A DNA stretch of 64,000 nt from Pseudomonas sp. SJZ079 (GCF_007993865.1 NZ_VIUH01000006.1:62001-126000), one strand, 5' to 3'; counted from the stretch's first letter, positions 17,867-26,432 are shown. Program-made: numbers and translations. Notes: generated by a model not told the origin, from the letters alone.

Positions 17867-18976
17867 TCAGTCGGCCAGGGTTTGGAAGGGAACGAACTCC
17901 ACCACCTCCAGCTCGAAGCCGGCCACCGCCTTGTAGGGCACCGGTGAACTCAGCAGGCGCATTTTGCGCACATTGAGGTCGCGCAATATCTGCGCGCCTA
18001 TACCCAGGGTGCGCTGGGCAAACTGCGGCGGCCGCGGCTTGCCCGCGCTCTGCTGGCACAGTTGTTCGAGCAGGCTGTCCGGCGTTTCCCGCTGGGCCAG
18101 CAGCACCACCACGCCGCTGCCCTCGGCAGCCACCTGGGCCAGGGCTCGGTCCAGGTTCCACTGCGCCGGCCCGCTCTCGGGCTCGCAGCCCAGGGCGTCG
18201 CGCAGGGTCTCGACCGCCTGCACCCGCACCAGGGTGGGCCGATGGCTGTCGACTCGCCCTTTGACCAGCGCCAGGTGCAACTGACCCCGGTACGCATCCT
18301 GGTAGGTCAGCACCCGAAACTCGCCGTGCCGGGTACGCAGCGGATATTCGCCGGAATGCTGGATGCAGCCCTCGTGGAGGATGCGGTAGTGGATCAGTTC
18401 GGCGATGCTGCCGATCTTCAGCCCATGCTGCCGGGCGAACTGCAGCAGCGTCTCGCCCTGGGCCATTTCGCCGTCCTCGTCGAGGATGCCGACCAGGATG
18501 GCGCTCGGCAACAGACCGGCCAGGCGGGTCAGGTCGCAAGCCGCCTCGGCCGGGCCGGCGCGGTTCATCACCCCACCCGGCTGCGCCTGGATCGGGAAGA
18601 TATGCCCGGGTTGCACCAGATCACTGGGGCGGCTGGCCGGGTCCACCGCGACCTGCACCGAACGCGCCCGATCGGCGGCCGAGATGCCGGTACTCACCCC
18701 CTGCGCCGCCTCGATCGAGACGGTGAAACCCTGGCCGTTCGGAGCCCGCGAATGAGGCACCATCAGACCGAGACCGAGTGTCCGGCAGCGCTCCTCGGTG
18801 AGCGCCAGGGAGATCAGCCCGCGGGCCTGCACGGCCATGAAATTGATCGCCTCGGCGTCAACCTGTTCGCCGGCCATGATCAGCACACCTTCGCTGTGCT
18901 TCTCGTCGTCGGTCAGCACCACCATCTCGCCGTGACGCAGCGCCTCGAGCAGCTCCTGAATACTGTTCAACTGCAT
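17867..18976 (-). CDS. RibBA-like protein with degenerate active sites
   Basis: The 369-residue product aligns with 3,4-dihydroxy-2-butanone-4-phosphate synthase (RibB) over residues 1-205 and with GTP cyclohydrolase II (RibA) after that. The fold signature is kept ([33 protein letters not shown]), but key residues are not. DDEDRENEGD of E. coli RibB reads DDEKHSEGV at 23-31, GGHTEA reads AGPAEA with Pro142 for the metal His, and the catalytic CEL reads GIL. In the RibA half the zinc Cys cluster is gone. So it probably does not make riboflavin precursors. It is the third gene of a box 7 operon with an SDR and an esterase; its real role is unknown. Confidence 0.75.
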   Translation of the reverse strand: MQLNSIQELLEALRHGEMVVLTDDEKHSEGVLIMAGEQVDAEAINFMAVQARGLISLALTEERCRTLGLGLMVPHSRAPNGQGFTVSIEAAQGVSTGISAADRARSVQVAVDPASRPSDLVQPGHIFPIQAQPGGVMNRAGPAEAACDLTRLAGLLPSAILVGILDEDGEMAQGETLLQFARQHGLKIGSIAELIHYRILHEGCIQHSGEYPLRTRHGEFRVLTYQDAYRGQLHLALVKGRVDSHRPTLVRVQAVETLRDALGCEPESGPAQWNLDRALAQVAAEGSGVVVLLAQRETPDSLLEQLCQQSAGKPRPPQFAQRTLGIGAQILRDLNVRKMRLLSSPVPYKAVAGFELEVVEFVPFQTLAD

Positions 18977-18986
18977 GCCAGACCTC

Positions 18987-19913
18987 TCAATTCAAAGCCG
19001 CGCGCAGATCGGCGGCAGCGACAGCCAGGGCTTCGGCGGCGCGCTCGACGAACGGCGCCATGCTGACGAAGCCGTGAATCATGCCGTCATAGCGCTGCAT
19101 ACGGCAGGCCACGCCAGCCTGCTGCAGGCGCTGGGCCAAGGCCTCACCCTCGTCGCGCAAGGGATCGAACTCGGCGCTGATCAGGCTGGTCGGCGGCAGG
19201 CCGGCCAGGTCCTCGGCCAACAGCGGCGAGGCCAGCGGCTCGGTGACCTGTTCGCCACGCGCCAGGTACTGCTGCCAGAACCACTGCATCATCGCCCGGG
19301 TGAGGAAGAAGCCCTCGGCGAATTGCGCGTAGGAGTCGCTGCCACAACGACCGTCGGTGACCGGGTAGAACAGGCACTGATAGGCGATGCGCGGCCCTCC
19401 GCGCTCGAGCGCCAGGCGGCTCACCGCCAGCGCCAGATTGGCCCCGGCGCTGTCGCCGGCTACGGCCAGGCGGCTGGCGTCGACGCCCAGCGCCTGGGCC
19501 TGTTCGACCAGCCAGCAGGTGGCGCGGTAGCAGTCCAAGGGCGCCGCCGGGAACCTGGCCTCGGGCGCCAGGCGATAGGCCACCGACACCACTACGGCGC
19601 CGCTCTGCTTGGCCAGCGCCCGGCACAGGTTGTCATGGGTATCCAGGTTGCCGATGACGAAACCGCCACCGTGGAAGAACACCAGCAGCGGCAGGTTGGC
19701 CTGGTCCAGCGGCCGGTACAGCCGCGCATCCAACTCGCCATCGGCGCCGGCCACGCGCAGGTCGCGGACCTCGGCCAGCGGCTCGCCGGGGATCGGCGGC
19801 ATCAGGTTGTCGGAGAATTGGCGGTAGTCGGCGGCGTTGAGTTGGCTGAAGTCGGGCTCAGGCAGGCCACTGAATTGTTCGAGTACCGCGGCGATCTGTT
19901 TATCCAGCGGCAT
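18987..19913 (-). CDS. alpha/beta-hydrolase, hormone-sensitive-lipase family esterase
   Basis: This 308-residue protein has the HSL-family oxyanion motif HGGGFVIG at 81-88 and the nucleophile motif GDSAGAN with Ser155; Asp and His of the triad fit EFDPLRDEG and YDGMIHGF near the C-terminus. It should cleave carboxyl esters of hydrophobic substrates, for example a steroid ester or a lactone. The ATG at 19913 has CAGGAG before it and overlaps the end of the SDR gene by 14 bp, so the two are translated from one transcript. Longer upstream starts run over the SDR and are rejected. Confidence 0.85.
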   Translation of the reverse strand: MPLDKQIAAVLEQFSGLPEPDFSQLNAADYRQFSDNLMPPIPGEPLAEVRDLRVAGADGELDARLYRPLDQANLPLLVFFHGGGFVIGNLDTHDNLCRALAKQSGAVVVSVAYRLAPEARFPAAPLDCYRATCWLVEQAQALGVDASRLAVAGDSAGANLALAVSRLALERGGPRIAYQCLFYPVTDGRCGSDSYAQFAEGFFLTRAMMQWFWQQYLARGEQVTEPLASPLLAEDLAGLPPTSLISAEFDPLRDEGEALAQRLQQAGVACRMQRYDGMIHGFVSMAPFVERAAEALAVAAADLRAALN

Positions 19914-20742
19914 GGCTAGCTCCTGGCTCATCGGCCTCAACGAATTGGAAGACCGGGTTGCGCTCTTCGAGGATGCTCTGTAGCCGTCGCTGTAACGCCG
20001 GCTTGAAGAACTTGTGCGGGAATATCCAGAAGCGCTTCTCGGCAATCGCGGCGAACACCAGTTCGGCCAGTTCCAGCGGGCTCATGCCCTGGCGAATGCT
20101 GGCGTCGAGCAGTTCACTGAACTGCGCGCCGGCACCCGCGACCTGGTTCGAAGCCATGATTGCGCTGGCCACCGGCCCCGGACAGAGCACCGACACCGAG
20201 ACTTGCGCCTGCAACTGGCTGAGTTCGTAGTGCAGGGTTTCCGAGAGCGCGACCACCGCCTGCTTGGTCACGTTGTAGGGCGCCATCAAGGGGCTGCTGA
20301 GCAGGCCGGCGAGCGAGGCGGTGTTGATCACATGGGCCGGGCGACCCTGGGCCAGCAGCAGCGGCACGAAACTGCGGATGCCATTGATCACCCCGTCCAG
20401 GTTGACCCTGAGCATGCGCTGCCACTGTGCGTGGCTGATTTCCCAGCAGTGGCCGGTCTGCATCACCCCGGCATTGTTGAACAGCAGGTCGACGCCACCG
20501 AACTGCTGCACGGCGACGTCGCGCAGGTGCTCGACCTGCACCGGGTCGCCGACGTCGGCAACGCAGGCGATGGCCTCGACGCCACGGCCCTGCAACTCGG
20601 CGCACAGCGCCTGCAGTTGCGCTTCATCGACATCGCTGAGCAGCAGGCGCATGCCCAGCCCCGCGGCGTATTCGGCCAGGCCACGGCCAATGCCGTTGGC
20701 CGCTCCGGTGATCACCGCCACGCGGCCCTGTTCACTGCTCAT
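19900..20742 (-). CDS. short-chain dehydrogenase/reductase
   Basis: This 280-residue SDR has TGAANGIG near residue 12, NNAG, a Ser 13 residues before the active Tyr and YNVTK. The extended C-terminal part (AEKRFWIFPHKFFKPALQRR) resembles SDRs that act on bulky hydrophobic alcohols. It is the first gene of a minus-strand operon (SDR, esterase, RibBA-like) divergent from kshA, with palindromic box 7 between. A hydroxysteroid dehydrogenase role is likely by position but not proven. Confidence 0.85.
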   Translation of the reverse strand: MSSEQGRVAVITGAANGIGRGLAEYAAGLGMRLLLSDVDEAQLQALCAELQGRGVEAIACVADVGDPVQVEHLRDVAVQQFGGVDLLFNNAGVMQTGHCWEISHAQWQRMLRVNLDGVINGIRSFVPLLLAQGRPAHVINTASLAGLLSSPLMAPYNVTKQAVVALSETLHYELSQLQAQVSVSVLCPGPVASAIMASNQVAGAGAQFSELLDASIRQGMSPLELAELVFAAIAEKRFWIFPHKFFKPALQRRLQSILEERNPVFQFVEADEPGASHAAG

Positions 20743-20802
20743 GCTCGACTCCTGCTGATAGTGGTAGCACCACCAGTAGAGCCGCCCGGGCCGGGACGGC
20801 CA

Positions 20803-20818
20803 TCGTCCATTCAGACGA
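20803..20818. promoter_or_regulatory. palindromic box 7, divergent SDR operon / kshA
   Basis: TCGTCCATTCAGACGA has the strong half-site (GGACGA or GACGA) in both directions instead of the TAGTCC half. It is 60 bp from the SDR start and 107 bp from the kshA start, so one site may serve both promoters. Confidence 0.75.
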
Positions 20819-20925
20819 TGCCCTCAGCTGTGGGCGTTGCAGAATTCGCAACGTGCACCAGTGCTGCCCCAGGTTTGCCTGAACCTGCGCCAGCCCAATC
20901 AGCAACGCCTGCGGAGAACAACAAG

Positions 20926-21969
20926 ATGACCCCCCTGCATCGCATCGAAACGCGCCAACTGGAAGACCGTTACGCCCGTGGCTGGCACTGCCTCGGCCTG
21001 GCATCCCAATACCGTGACGGCAAGGCCCACCGCCTGGACGTGTTCGGCACCCGCCTGGTGGCCTTCCAGGGTGAGGACGGTGAACTGCATGTGCTCGACG
21101 GCTACTGCCCGCACATGGGCGCCGACCTCAGTCAGGGCTGCGTCGAGGGCAATTCGCTGCGCTGCCCCTTCCACGCCTGGCGCTGGGGCGCGGATGGCGT
21201 GTGTGACGATATTCCCTACGCCAAGCGCATCCCGCCGCGGGCCAAGATCAAGTCCTGGCCACTGATGGAGGAAAACCAGCTGCTGTTCGTCTGGAACGAC
21301 CCGGAAGGCAACCCGCCGATCGCCGAGCAGCGCATCCCGCGGATCGCCGCCAGCTTCAGCGACGAGTGGGCCGACTGGGAAGTCGCCGAGCTGCAGATCG
21401 CGACCAACTGCCGCGAGCTGATCGATAACGTCGCCGACATGGCGCACTTCGGCACGGTGCATGGCGCCCCGGTGGAGGAGTTCAGCAACGTCTTCGAAGG
21501 CCATATGGCGACCCAGATCATGCGCGCGCGCAGCGAACGGCTGTCCGGCGACAGCGCGCTGAGCACGGTGGCCACCTACTTCGGCCCGGCTTACCAGATC
21601 ACCGAGATGACCGGCGAAATGGACGGCCAGCCGATCCACTCGATCCTGCTCAACTGCCATGTGCCGATCGACCTCAACAGCTTCACCCTGCGCTACGGCG
21701 TGCTGGTGAAGAAAATCCCCGGGCTCAGCGACGAACAGAACAGCGCCATGGCCAAGGCCTACGTGCAGCAGGCGCAGGCCGCCTTCTACGAAGACGTGGC
21801 GATCTGGCACAGCAAGACCCGGGTCGACAACCCGCTGCTGTGCGACGGCGACGGCCCGGTCTATCAGCTGCGCAAGTGGTACCAGCAGTTCTACCACGAC
21901 GTCGCCGCGTTGCCGGCCGAACTCGGCGAGCGCAAGGTGTTCGCCGTGCGCAGCCCCGAGCCGGCCTGA
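20926..21969 (+). CDS. kshA: 3-ketosteroid 9alpha-hydroxylase, oxygenase component
   Basis: KshA is a Rieske non-heme iron oxygenase that hydroxylates C9 of 3-ketosteroids, leading with Delta1-dehydrogenation to opening of ring B. The 347-residue product has a Rieske centre (Cys61, His63, Cys80, His83) and a mononuclear iron site (DNVADMAHFGTVHG with His174 and His179, and Asp290). Segments such as YARGWHCLGLASQYRDGK and GYCPHMGADLS closely resemble mycobacterial and rhodococcal KshA as I recall them. It is somewhat shorter than the 386-residue M. tuberculosis protein. The reductase KshB is not in the window. The ATG at 20926 follows GGAGAAC. It is controlled by box 7 and followed by a LuxR-type gene. 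Confidence 0.92.
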   Translation: MTPLHRIETRQLEDRYARGWHCLGLASQYRDGKAHRLDVFGTRLVAFQGEDGELHVLDGYCPHMGADLSQGCVEGNSLRCPFHAWRWGADGVCDDIPYAKRIPPRAKIKSWPLMEENQLLFVWNDPEGNPPIAEQRIPRIAASFSDEWADWEVAELQIATNCRELIDNVADMAHFGTVHGAPVEEFSNVFEGHMATQIMRARSERLSGDSALSTVATYFGPAYQITEMTGEMDGQPIHSILLNCHVPIDLNSFTLRYGVLVKKIPGLSDEQNSAMAKAYVQQAQAAFYEDVAIWHSKTRVDNPLLCDGDGPVYQLRKWYQQFYHDVAALPAELGERKVFAVRSPEPA

Positions 21970-22095
21970 AGCAAGGGATGGCGGCAGCCCCTGCCGTCAT
22001 CCCGCTACCCTCTAGCCTGAGCGTTGCGCGAGGCAGAAGGCGCCGTTTATGCTCGGGGTCCGGCACAGCATAAAAATAACCAGGGTACCTCCCTT

Positions 22096-23226
22096 ATGGC
22101 ACACGCCCTCACGCTCGAGACGTTCAGCGAGATACTCGGCAACCTCTACCAGGGACCGCTGGAGACTATTCCCTGGGCCAGCTTTCTCAACCAGCTCAAC
22201 CTGCACCTGGACAGCAAGTACGTCACCTTTATCCTGCGTCCGCCGAGCCAGCATGACGCCGGCCTGATGGTCAACACCACCGGCACCTCGGCCGAGGCCA
22301 CCGCCTCCTACAACCAGCACTTCTTCACCCTCGACCCCTTCGTCGACCTGCCCAACCGCCAGGTCGTCACCCTCGCCGAATTCGTCTCCACCGACGACTG
22401 GCTGAATTCCGAGTTCTACAAGAACTTTCTCGAGCCGGTGGACGTGTTCCATATCCTCGGCGCCGACATCAACACCAGCGACGGCGCGCAATGCCGCATC
22501 CGCATCAGCCGTGGCCGCGCCAGCCCGCCCTTCGACGAGGCCGACAAGGCCCTGCTCGGGCAATTCATCAGCCACCTGGAGCGCTCGATCAAGATCCATA
22601 TGCAGCTCAATCGCATCGAGACCGAGCGCAACCTGTATGCCGGTGCGGTCGACCAGATGGCCGTGGGCACCATCATCCTCGACGAGGCGGGCAAGGTGCT
22701 GCAGACCAACCAGGTCGCCGACCAGCTGCTGCAGGAAAAGGACGGCCTCAAACTGGTTAACGACGGCCTGCAGGTCGGCACCGCCCGTGACACCCAGGAA
22801 TTCCGCCGCCTGCTGAAACAGTCGCTGCTGTCGCAGAAGAGCGGCCACCCCTCGGTGGTCGAGGCCCTGCGCGTGCAGCGGCCATCCGGGCGCGCGGACC
22901 TGGGCATCATCGTGCGTTCGGTGCCGCTGTCGGCCTGGAGCGAGGGCAAGCAGTGCCCGGCGGTGGTGATTTTCATCAGCGACCCGGAACAACAGTCCAG
23001 CGCCCCCCAGGAAATCGTCCGCGCGCTGTTCGACCTGACCCCGGCCGAGACCCAGCTGGCCATGCTGCTGGCCAACGGCCTGACCCTCGACGAAGCCTCG
23101 GAAGAACTGGGCATCAGCCGCAACACCGCGCGCGCGCACCTGCGCTCGACCTTCTCGAAGACCGGGGTGACCCGCCAGACCATGTTGGTACGCCTGATTC
23201 TGCGTAGCGTGGCGACTCTGGGCTGA
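22096..23226 (+). CDS. second LuxR-type transcriptional regulator (TeiR/TesR-like type)
   Basis: This 376-residue protein is a paralogue of the regulator at 7512: both contain a QGPLE-x-PW segment early, a PAS-like middle (GTIILDEAGKVLQTNQVADQ) and a C-terminal LuxR helix-turn-helix (LTLDEASEELGISRNTARAH, about residues 325-345). It starts 126 bp after kshA with no TAGTCC box of its own, so it may be co-transcribed with kshA. It is a candidate activator of the steroid regulon; two such proteins could form heterodimers or answer to different steroid intermediates. The ATG chosen is the first with sequence conserved between the two paralogues. Confidence 0.85.
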   Translation: MAHALTLETFSEILGNLYQGPLETIPWASFLNQLNLHLDSKYVTFILRPPSQHDAGLMVNTTGTSAEATASYNQHFFTLDPFVDLPNRQVVTLAEFVSTDDWLNSEFYKNFLEPVDVFHILGADINTSDGAQCRIRISRGRASPPFDEADKALLGQFISHLERSIKIHMQLNRIETERNLYAGAVDQMAVGTIILDEAGKVLQTNQVADQLLQEKDGLKLVNDGLQVGTARDTQEFRRLLKQSLLSQKSGHPSVVEALRVQRPSGRADLGIIVRSVPLSAWSEGKQCPAVVIFISDPEQQSSAPQEIVRALFDLTPAETQLAMLLANGLTLDEASEELGISRNTARAHLRSTFSKTGVTRQTMLVRLILRSVATLG

Positions 23227-23334
23227 GCCTCACTGATGGGCTTGCTTAGTCCGCCAACTTGAACCCGAGCGAGATAGCGCCGGTCTCCCCCTCCGTTGGA
23301 AGACCACTGCCTGGATGCACGAGGTCCGGTGCCA

Positions 23335-23995
23335 CGGGATGCCAACCCCGAGGGGCCGAGGCTGAAGGCAGCGACGGGGCGTAGGCTGGGTAGAGCCGCT
23401 TTTTGGCGAAACCCAGCGTGGCCACGCTGACGTTGCTGGGTTTCGCTGCGCTCTACGCCAGCCTACAGGTTCCCAGGTAGACCAATTAACCAGGGCGGCA
23501 CGGGATGCCAACACCAAGGGGCGGAGGGTGAAGGCAGCGATGGGGCGTAGGCTGGGTAGAGCCGTTTTTTGGCGAAACCCAGCGTGGCCACGCTGACGTT
23601 GCTGGGTTTCGCTGCGCTCTACGCCAGCCTACAGGTTCCCAGGTAACCCAATTACCAGGGCGCGCGGGATGCCAACCCCGAGGGGCCGAGGGTGAAGGCA
23701 GCGACGGGGCGTAGGCTGGGTAGAGCCGTTTTTTGGCGAAACCCAGCGTGGCCACGCTGACGTTGCTGGGTTTCGCTGCGCTCTACGCCAGCCTACAGGC
23801 TCCCAGGTAACCCAATTAACCAGGGCGGCACGGGATGCCAACCCCGAGGGGCTGAGGGTGAAGGTAGCGACGGGGCGTAGGCTGGGTAGAGCCGTTTTTT
23901 GGCGAAACCCAGCGTGGCCACGCTGACGTCGCTGGGTTTCGCTGCGCTCTACGCCAGCCTACAGGCTCCCAGGTAAACCAAATAAACAGACGGGC
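23335..23995. repeat. four tandem 166-bp palindromic repeats
   Basis: Four near-identical units start with CGGGATGCCAA at 23335, 23501, 23665 and 23831 (periods 166, 164, 166). Each unit holds a large inverted repeat: GTAGGCTGG, GTAGAGC and GAAACCCAGC on the left arm match GCTGGGTTTC, GCTCTAC and CCAGCCTAC on the right. The units differ at only a few bases. The 860 bp from 23227 to 24086 contain no gene; the open minus-strand frames inside are by-products of the repeat. Confidence 0.9.
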
Positions 23996-24001
23996 CTCCC
24001 G

Positions 24002-24017
24002 TAGTCCGCATGGACGA
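24002..24017 (+). promoter_or_regulatory. palindromic box 8 (nudE-like gene)
   Basis: TAGTCCGCATGGACGA is a full consensus match, 69 bp before the ATG at 24087, directly after the tandem repeats. Confidence 0.85.
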
Positions 24018-24086
24018 TGGCGGGGTGGGCGGTGGCGCGCAGAGTGTCTTCACCGAGACACCCTCCCCACGCACAGGGGCCACACC

Positions 24087-24635
24087 ATGCGCAGCTGTCC
24101 GACCATCCTGAAAACCGAACTGCTGGCCGAAAGCGGCTACTTCCAGATCGAGGCCCTGCACCTGCAATTCAGCAACGGCCAGCAACGGGTCTACGAACGC
24201 CTGCGCGGCACCGGCTACCGCTCGGTGATGCTGGTGGCGTTGCCCGACCCGGAGCATGTGCTGCTGGTGCGCGAGTACGCGGTGGGCGTGGAAAGCCAGG
24301 TGCTCGGCCTGCCCAAGGGCGGCGCCGAACCGCATGAGACCTACCTGCAGGCGGCCCAGCGCGAACTGATCGAGGAAGTCGGCCTGCGCGCCGATCGCCT
24401 CACCGAACTGGGCGAACTGACCCTGGCGCCCGGCCACCTGTGCCATAGCTGCCAGGTGATACTCGCCGAACAGCTGAGCCCCAGCTACCTGCCCGGCGAC
24501 GAACCCGAACCGCTGGACCTGATCCGCCTGCCGCTGAGCCAGATCGGCGACCTGGTGGGCCGTGGCGAACTGCACGAAGCGCGCGCCATCGCCGCGCTGT
24601 TCATGGCCCTGAGCGCCCTCGCCCGGCGCAACTAA
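24087..24635 (+). CDS. nudE: Nudix hydrolase, NudE-like
   Basis: This 182-residue protein carries a full Nudix box, G-x5-E-x7-REx2EE, at 78-100 (GGAEPHETYLQAAQ then RELIEEVGL), and its length and order of motifs fit NudE, which hydrolyses ADP-ribose, NADH and similar ADP compounds. Normal Pseudomonas nudE genes are housekeeping; here a full TAGTCC-N4-GGACGA box stands 69 bp upstream, suggesting expression with the steroid genes. It may act on adenylated by-products such as the 3'-phosphoadenosine compounds left by sulfotransfer, but that is speculation. Confidence 0.85.
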   Translation: MRSCPTILKTELLAESGYFQIEALHLQFSNGQQRVYERLRGTGYRSVMLVALPDPEHVLLVREYAVGVESQVLGLPKGGAEPHETYLQAAQRELIEEVGLRADRLTELGELTLAPGHLCHSCQVILAEQLSPSYLPGDEPEPLDLIRLPLSQIGDLVGRGELHEARAIAALFMALSALARRN

Positions 24636-24674
24636 GACGCCAGCTGCCGACCGCTAATCGCCCGCACTCAGAGC

Positions 24675-24690
24675 TAGTCCATTCGGACGA
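24675..24690 (+). promoter_or_regulatory. palindromic box 9 (56-residue peptide gene)
   Basis: TAGTCCATTCGGACGA is a full consensus match between nudE and the small gene at 24801, 110 bp before its ATG. Confidence 0.85.
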
Positions 24691-24800
24691 AGCCGGTCGC
24701 CTGCCCGCCGCCTAAGGTGAGCGCACAACAACAAAACCCAGTGCCAGCCGCAGTGGCAAAACCGTCTGACTGCGTCGGCCCGTGGAAGCCGAGGTGCGCC

Positions 24801-24971
24801 ATGAAGAACCCCGCGACAGTTCTGCTGCTTGTCATCTGCGTCGCCAGCGCGGCCGCCCTGAGCCTGCTGCTGACCCACCCCGCCTACCGAGTGGCGAGCC
24901 AGCCCGCCTGCCAGGCCTATGTCGGCGGCTGCTACATGCCTCCGCCCTCGATCCATCGCCTGCTGCCCTGA
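24801..24971 (+). CDS. 56-residue membrane-anchored or secreted peptide
   Basis: The frame starts MKNPATVLLLVICVASAAAL, a typical signal or single membrane segment, followed by a short tail with two Cys (QPACQAYVGGC, residues 34-44) and a Pro-rich end. GAGGTG precedes the ATG at short spacing. I know no family for it. What makes it credible is palindromic box 9 upstream and the lack of any other gene that the box could serve. A longer start at 24717 is possible but lacks a signal-like N-terminus. It may be a small envelope protein of the steroid regulon. Confidence 0.55.
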   Translation: MKNPATVLLLVICVASAAALSLLLTHPAYRVASQPACQAYVGGCYMPPPSIHRLLP

Positions 24972-25000
24972 CCCGCCCCACCGCGTCACGCCCAGATCCA

Positions 25001-25165
25001 AGGGTGGGTTAGGCGCCTGGTACAAGGCTAATGGCTGTTACCCGGTCAGTGGCGCCGTAACCCACCATGATCAGCACGCCGAGCGCCAACTTGGTGGGTT
25101 ACGCGGCGCGCCAATGCCGCAGTTGATTTCAGCTACCCGGCCTGCGCCGCCAACCCACCCTACAA
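25001..25165. repeat. 165-bp extragenic palindromic repeat (GGGTGGGTTAGGCG family)
   Basis: The element begins AGGGTGGGTTAGGCGCCTGG, holds internal GCGCCGTAACCCACC and GGTGGGTTACGCGGCGCGCC, and ends GCCAACCCACCCTAC, so it can fold on itself. A second copy is at 29084-29262. The two flank the hsaD-E-G-F operon. Confidence 0.8.
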
Positions 25166-25199
25166 AAGCGGCGGCCAACACCTTGCTGAGACATAGCCA

Positions 25200-25236
25200 A
25201 TAAAAACGGCAGGGTTTGTCTGGCAAGCCCTGCCGT
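25200..25236 (-). terminator. rho-independent terminator of the hsaD-E-G-F operon
   Basis: On the minus strand ACGGCAGGG pairs with CCCTGCCGT over 13 bases and is followed by TTTTA, 21 bp after the hsaF stop. Confidence 0.85.
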
Positions 25237-25257
25237 GGTTCAGCCGGTTTCGGTCGT

Positions 25258-26292
25258 TCAGGTCGGCAGCACGCCGCGTGCCCGCGACAGGGTCAGTGCC
25301 AGGTCTTCGATCATGTCTTCCTGACCGCCGACGGTACCGCGCCGGCCCAGCTCCACCAGCAGTTCGCGGGCGGAGATGCCGTATTTCTGCTCGGCGCGTT
25401 TGGCGAACAGCAGGAACGAGCTGTAGACCCCGGCATAGCCCAGGGTCAGGGCATCGCGATCCAGGCGAATGGGCTGATCCATCATCGGCACCACCAGGTC
25501 CTCGGCCACGTCCATGATGGCGTAGAGGTCGACGCCGCTGTCCACGCCCATGCGTTTGAGCACCGCGACGAACACCTCCAGCGGCGTGTTGCCGGCACCG
25601 GCGCCGAGGCCCGCCACCGAGCCGTCGATGCGCGCGGCGCCGGCCTCGATCGCAGCCAGGGAGTTGGCGATGGCCATGCCCATGTTGTGGTGGCCGTGGA
25701 AGCCGACTTCGGTGCGCGGGTTCAGTTCGGCGCGCAGCAAGCCAATTTTCTCCGACACCTCGGTGGGCAGCATGTAGCCCGCCGAGTCGGTGCAATAGAT
25801 GCAGTTGGCGCCGAAGCTCTCCATCAGCTTGGCCTGCTCCAGCAACTTCTCGGCGCTGAGCATGTGCGCCATCATCAGGAAGCCGACGGTATCCAGGCCC
25901 ATCTTCGCCGCCATGCCGATGTGCTGCTGCGACACGTCGGCCTCGGTGCAGTGGGTCGCCACGCGGATGGTCGAGACGCCATGCTCATGGGCCATCTTCA
26001 GGTGCTCGACGGTGCCGATGCCCGGCAACAGCAGCGCGGAAATCTTCGCCTGCTTCATCAGCGGCACCACCGCGGCGAAATACTCCTCGTCGCTATGGGC
26101 CGGGAAACCGTAGTTCAGCGAGGCGCCGCCCAGGCCGTCGCCATGGGTAACCTCGATCAGCGGGATGCCTGCGGCATCCAGGCCGCAGGCCACCGCGACC
26201 ATCTGCTCCAGGGAAATCTGATGCTGCTTGGCATGCATGCCGTCGCGCAGGCTCATGTCGTGGAGGGTGACGCTCTTACCGTGCAAGTTCAT
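25258..26292 (-). CDS. hsaF: 4-hydroxy-2-oxovalerate-type aldolase
   Basis: HsaF-type aldolases split the 4-hydroxy-2-oxo acid from the meta-cleavage route into pyruvate and an aldehyde, working in a complex with the aldehyde dehydrogenase. The 344-residue product opens with [14 protein letters not shown] (residues 12-25), the metal and catalytic part of DmpG-type enzymes, and has the metal-binding FHGHHN motif near 197. In steroid breakdown the substrate is 4-hydroxy-2-oxohexanoate from ring A. It is the last gene of the hsaD-E-G-F operon, separated from hsaG by a 122-bp palindromic repeat. Confidence 0.92.
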   Translation of the reverse strand: MNLHGKSVTLHDMSLRDGMHAKQHQISLEQMVAVACGLDAAGIPLIEVTHGDGLGGASLNYGFPAHSDEEYFAAVVPLMKQAKISALLLPGIGTVEHLKMAHEHGVSTIRVATHCTEADVSQQHIGMAAKMGLDTVGFLMMAHMLSAEKLLEQAKLMESFGANCIYCTDSAGYMLPTEVSEKIGLLRAELNPRTEVGFHGHHNMGMAIANSLAAIEAGAARIDGSVAGLGAGAGNTPLEVFVAVLKRMGVDSGVDLYAIMDVAEDLVVPMMDQPIRLDRDALTLGYAGVYSSFLLFAKRAEQKYGISARELLVELGRRGTVGGQEDMIEDLALTLSRARGVLPT

Positions 26293-26310
26293 CGTGCTTC
26301 TCCTAAGTAG

Positions 26311-26432
26311 GAAAAGTCGCCGAGCGACGGTGAGGCTAGGCAAGAACAGGCGAGGAAGCGGAGTTTACGAGCTGTAAATGAGCATTCCGAGCCTGTGCTT
26401 AACAACGCCTCACCGAGCGCAGGCACTTTTCA
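26311..26432. repeat. intra-operon palindromic repeat, copy A (GCATT core family)
   Basis: Ends GAAAAGT and ACTTTTC face each other; the core reads GGAAGCGGAGTTTACGAGCT then GTAAATGAGCATTCCGAGCC. It fills the space between hsaG and hsaF and reaches the hsaG stop codon. Confidence 0.8.

Noticed and set aside
20014..20925. Plus-strand N-terminal extension of kshA
   Set aside because: It runs antisense over the SDR gene; KshA homology begins at the ATG at 20926, which has a ribosome binding site.
22010..22030. Possible TAGTCC-type box before the second LuxR-type gene (TAGCCTGAGCGTTGCG)
   Set aside because: Only TAG and a few scattered bases agree; the GGACGA half is missing.
23230..23841. Minus-strand frames with repeated protein units (WEPVGWRRAQRNPATSAWPR) in the tandem repeats
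   Set aside because: They arise because the repeat period leaves one frame open; no start site, no ribosome binding site and different frames among units.
23335..23995. Possible CRISPR array
   Set aside because: Units of 166 bp with no unique spacers and no cas genes; simple tandem duplication of a palindromic repeat.
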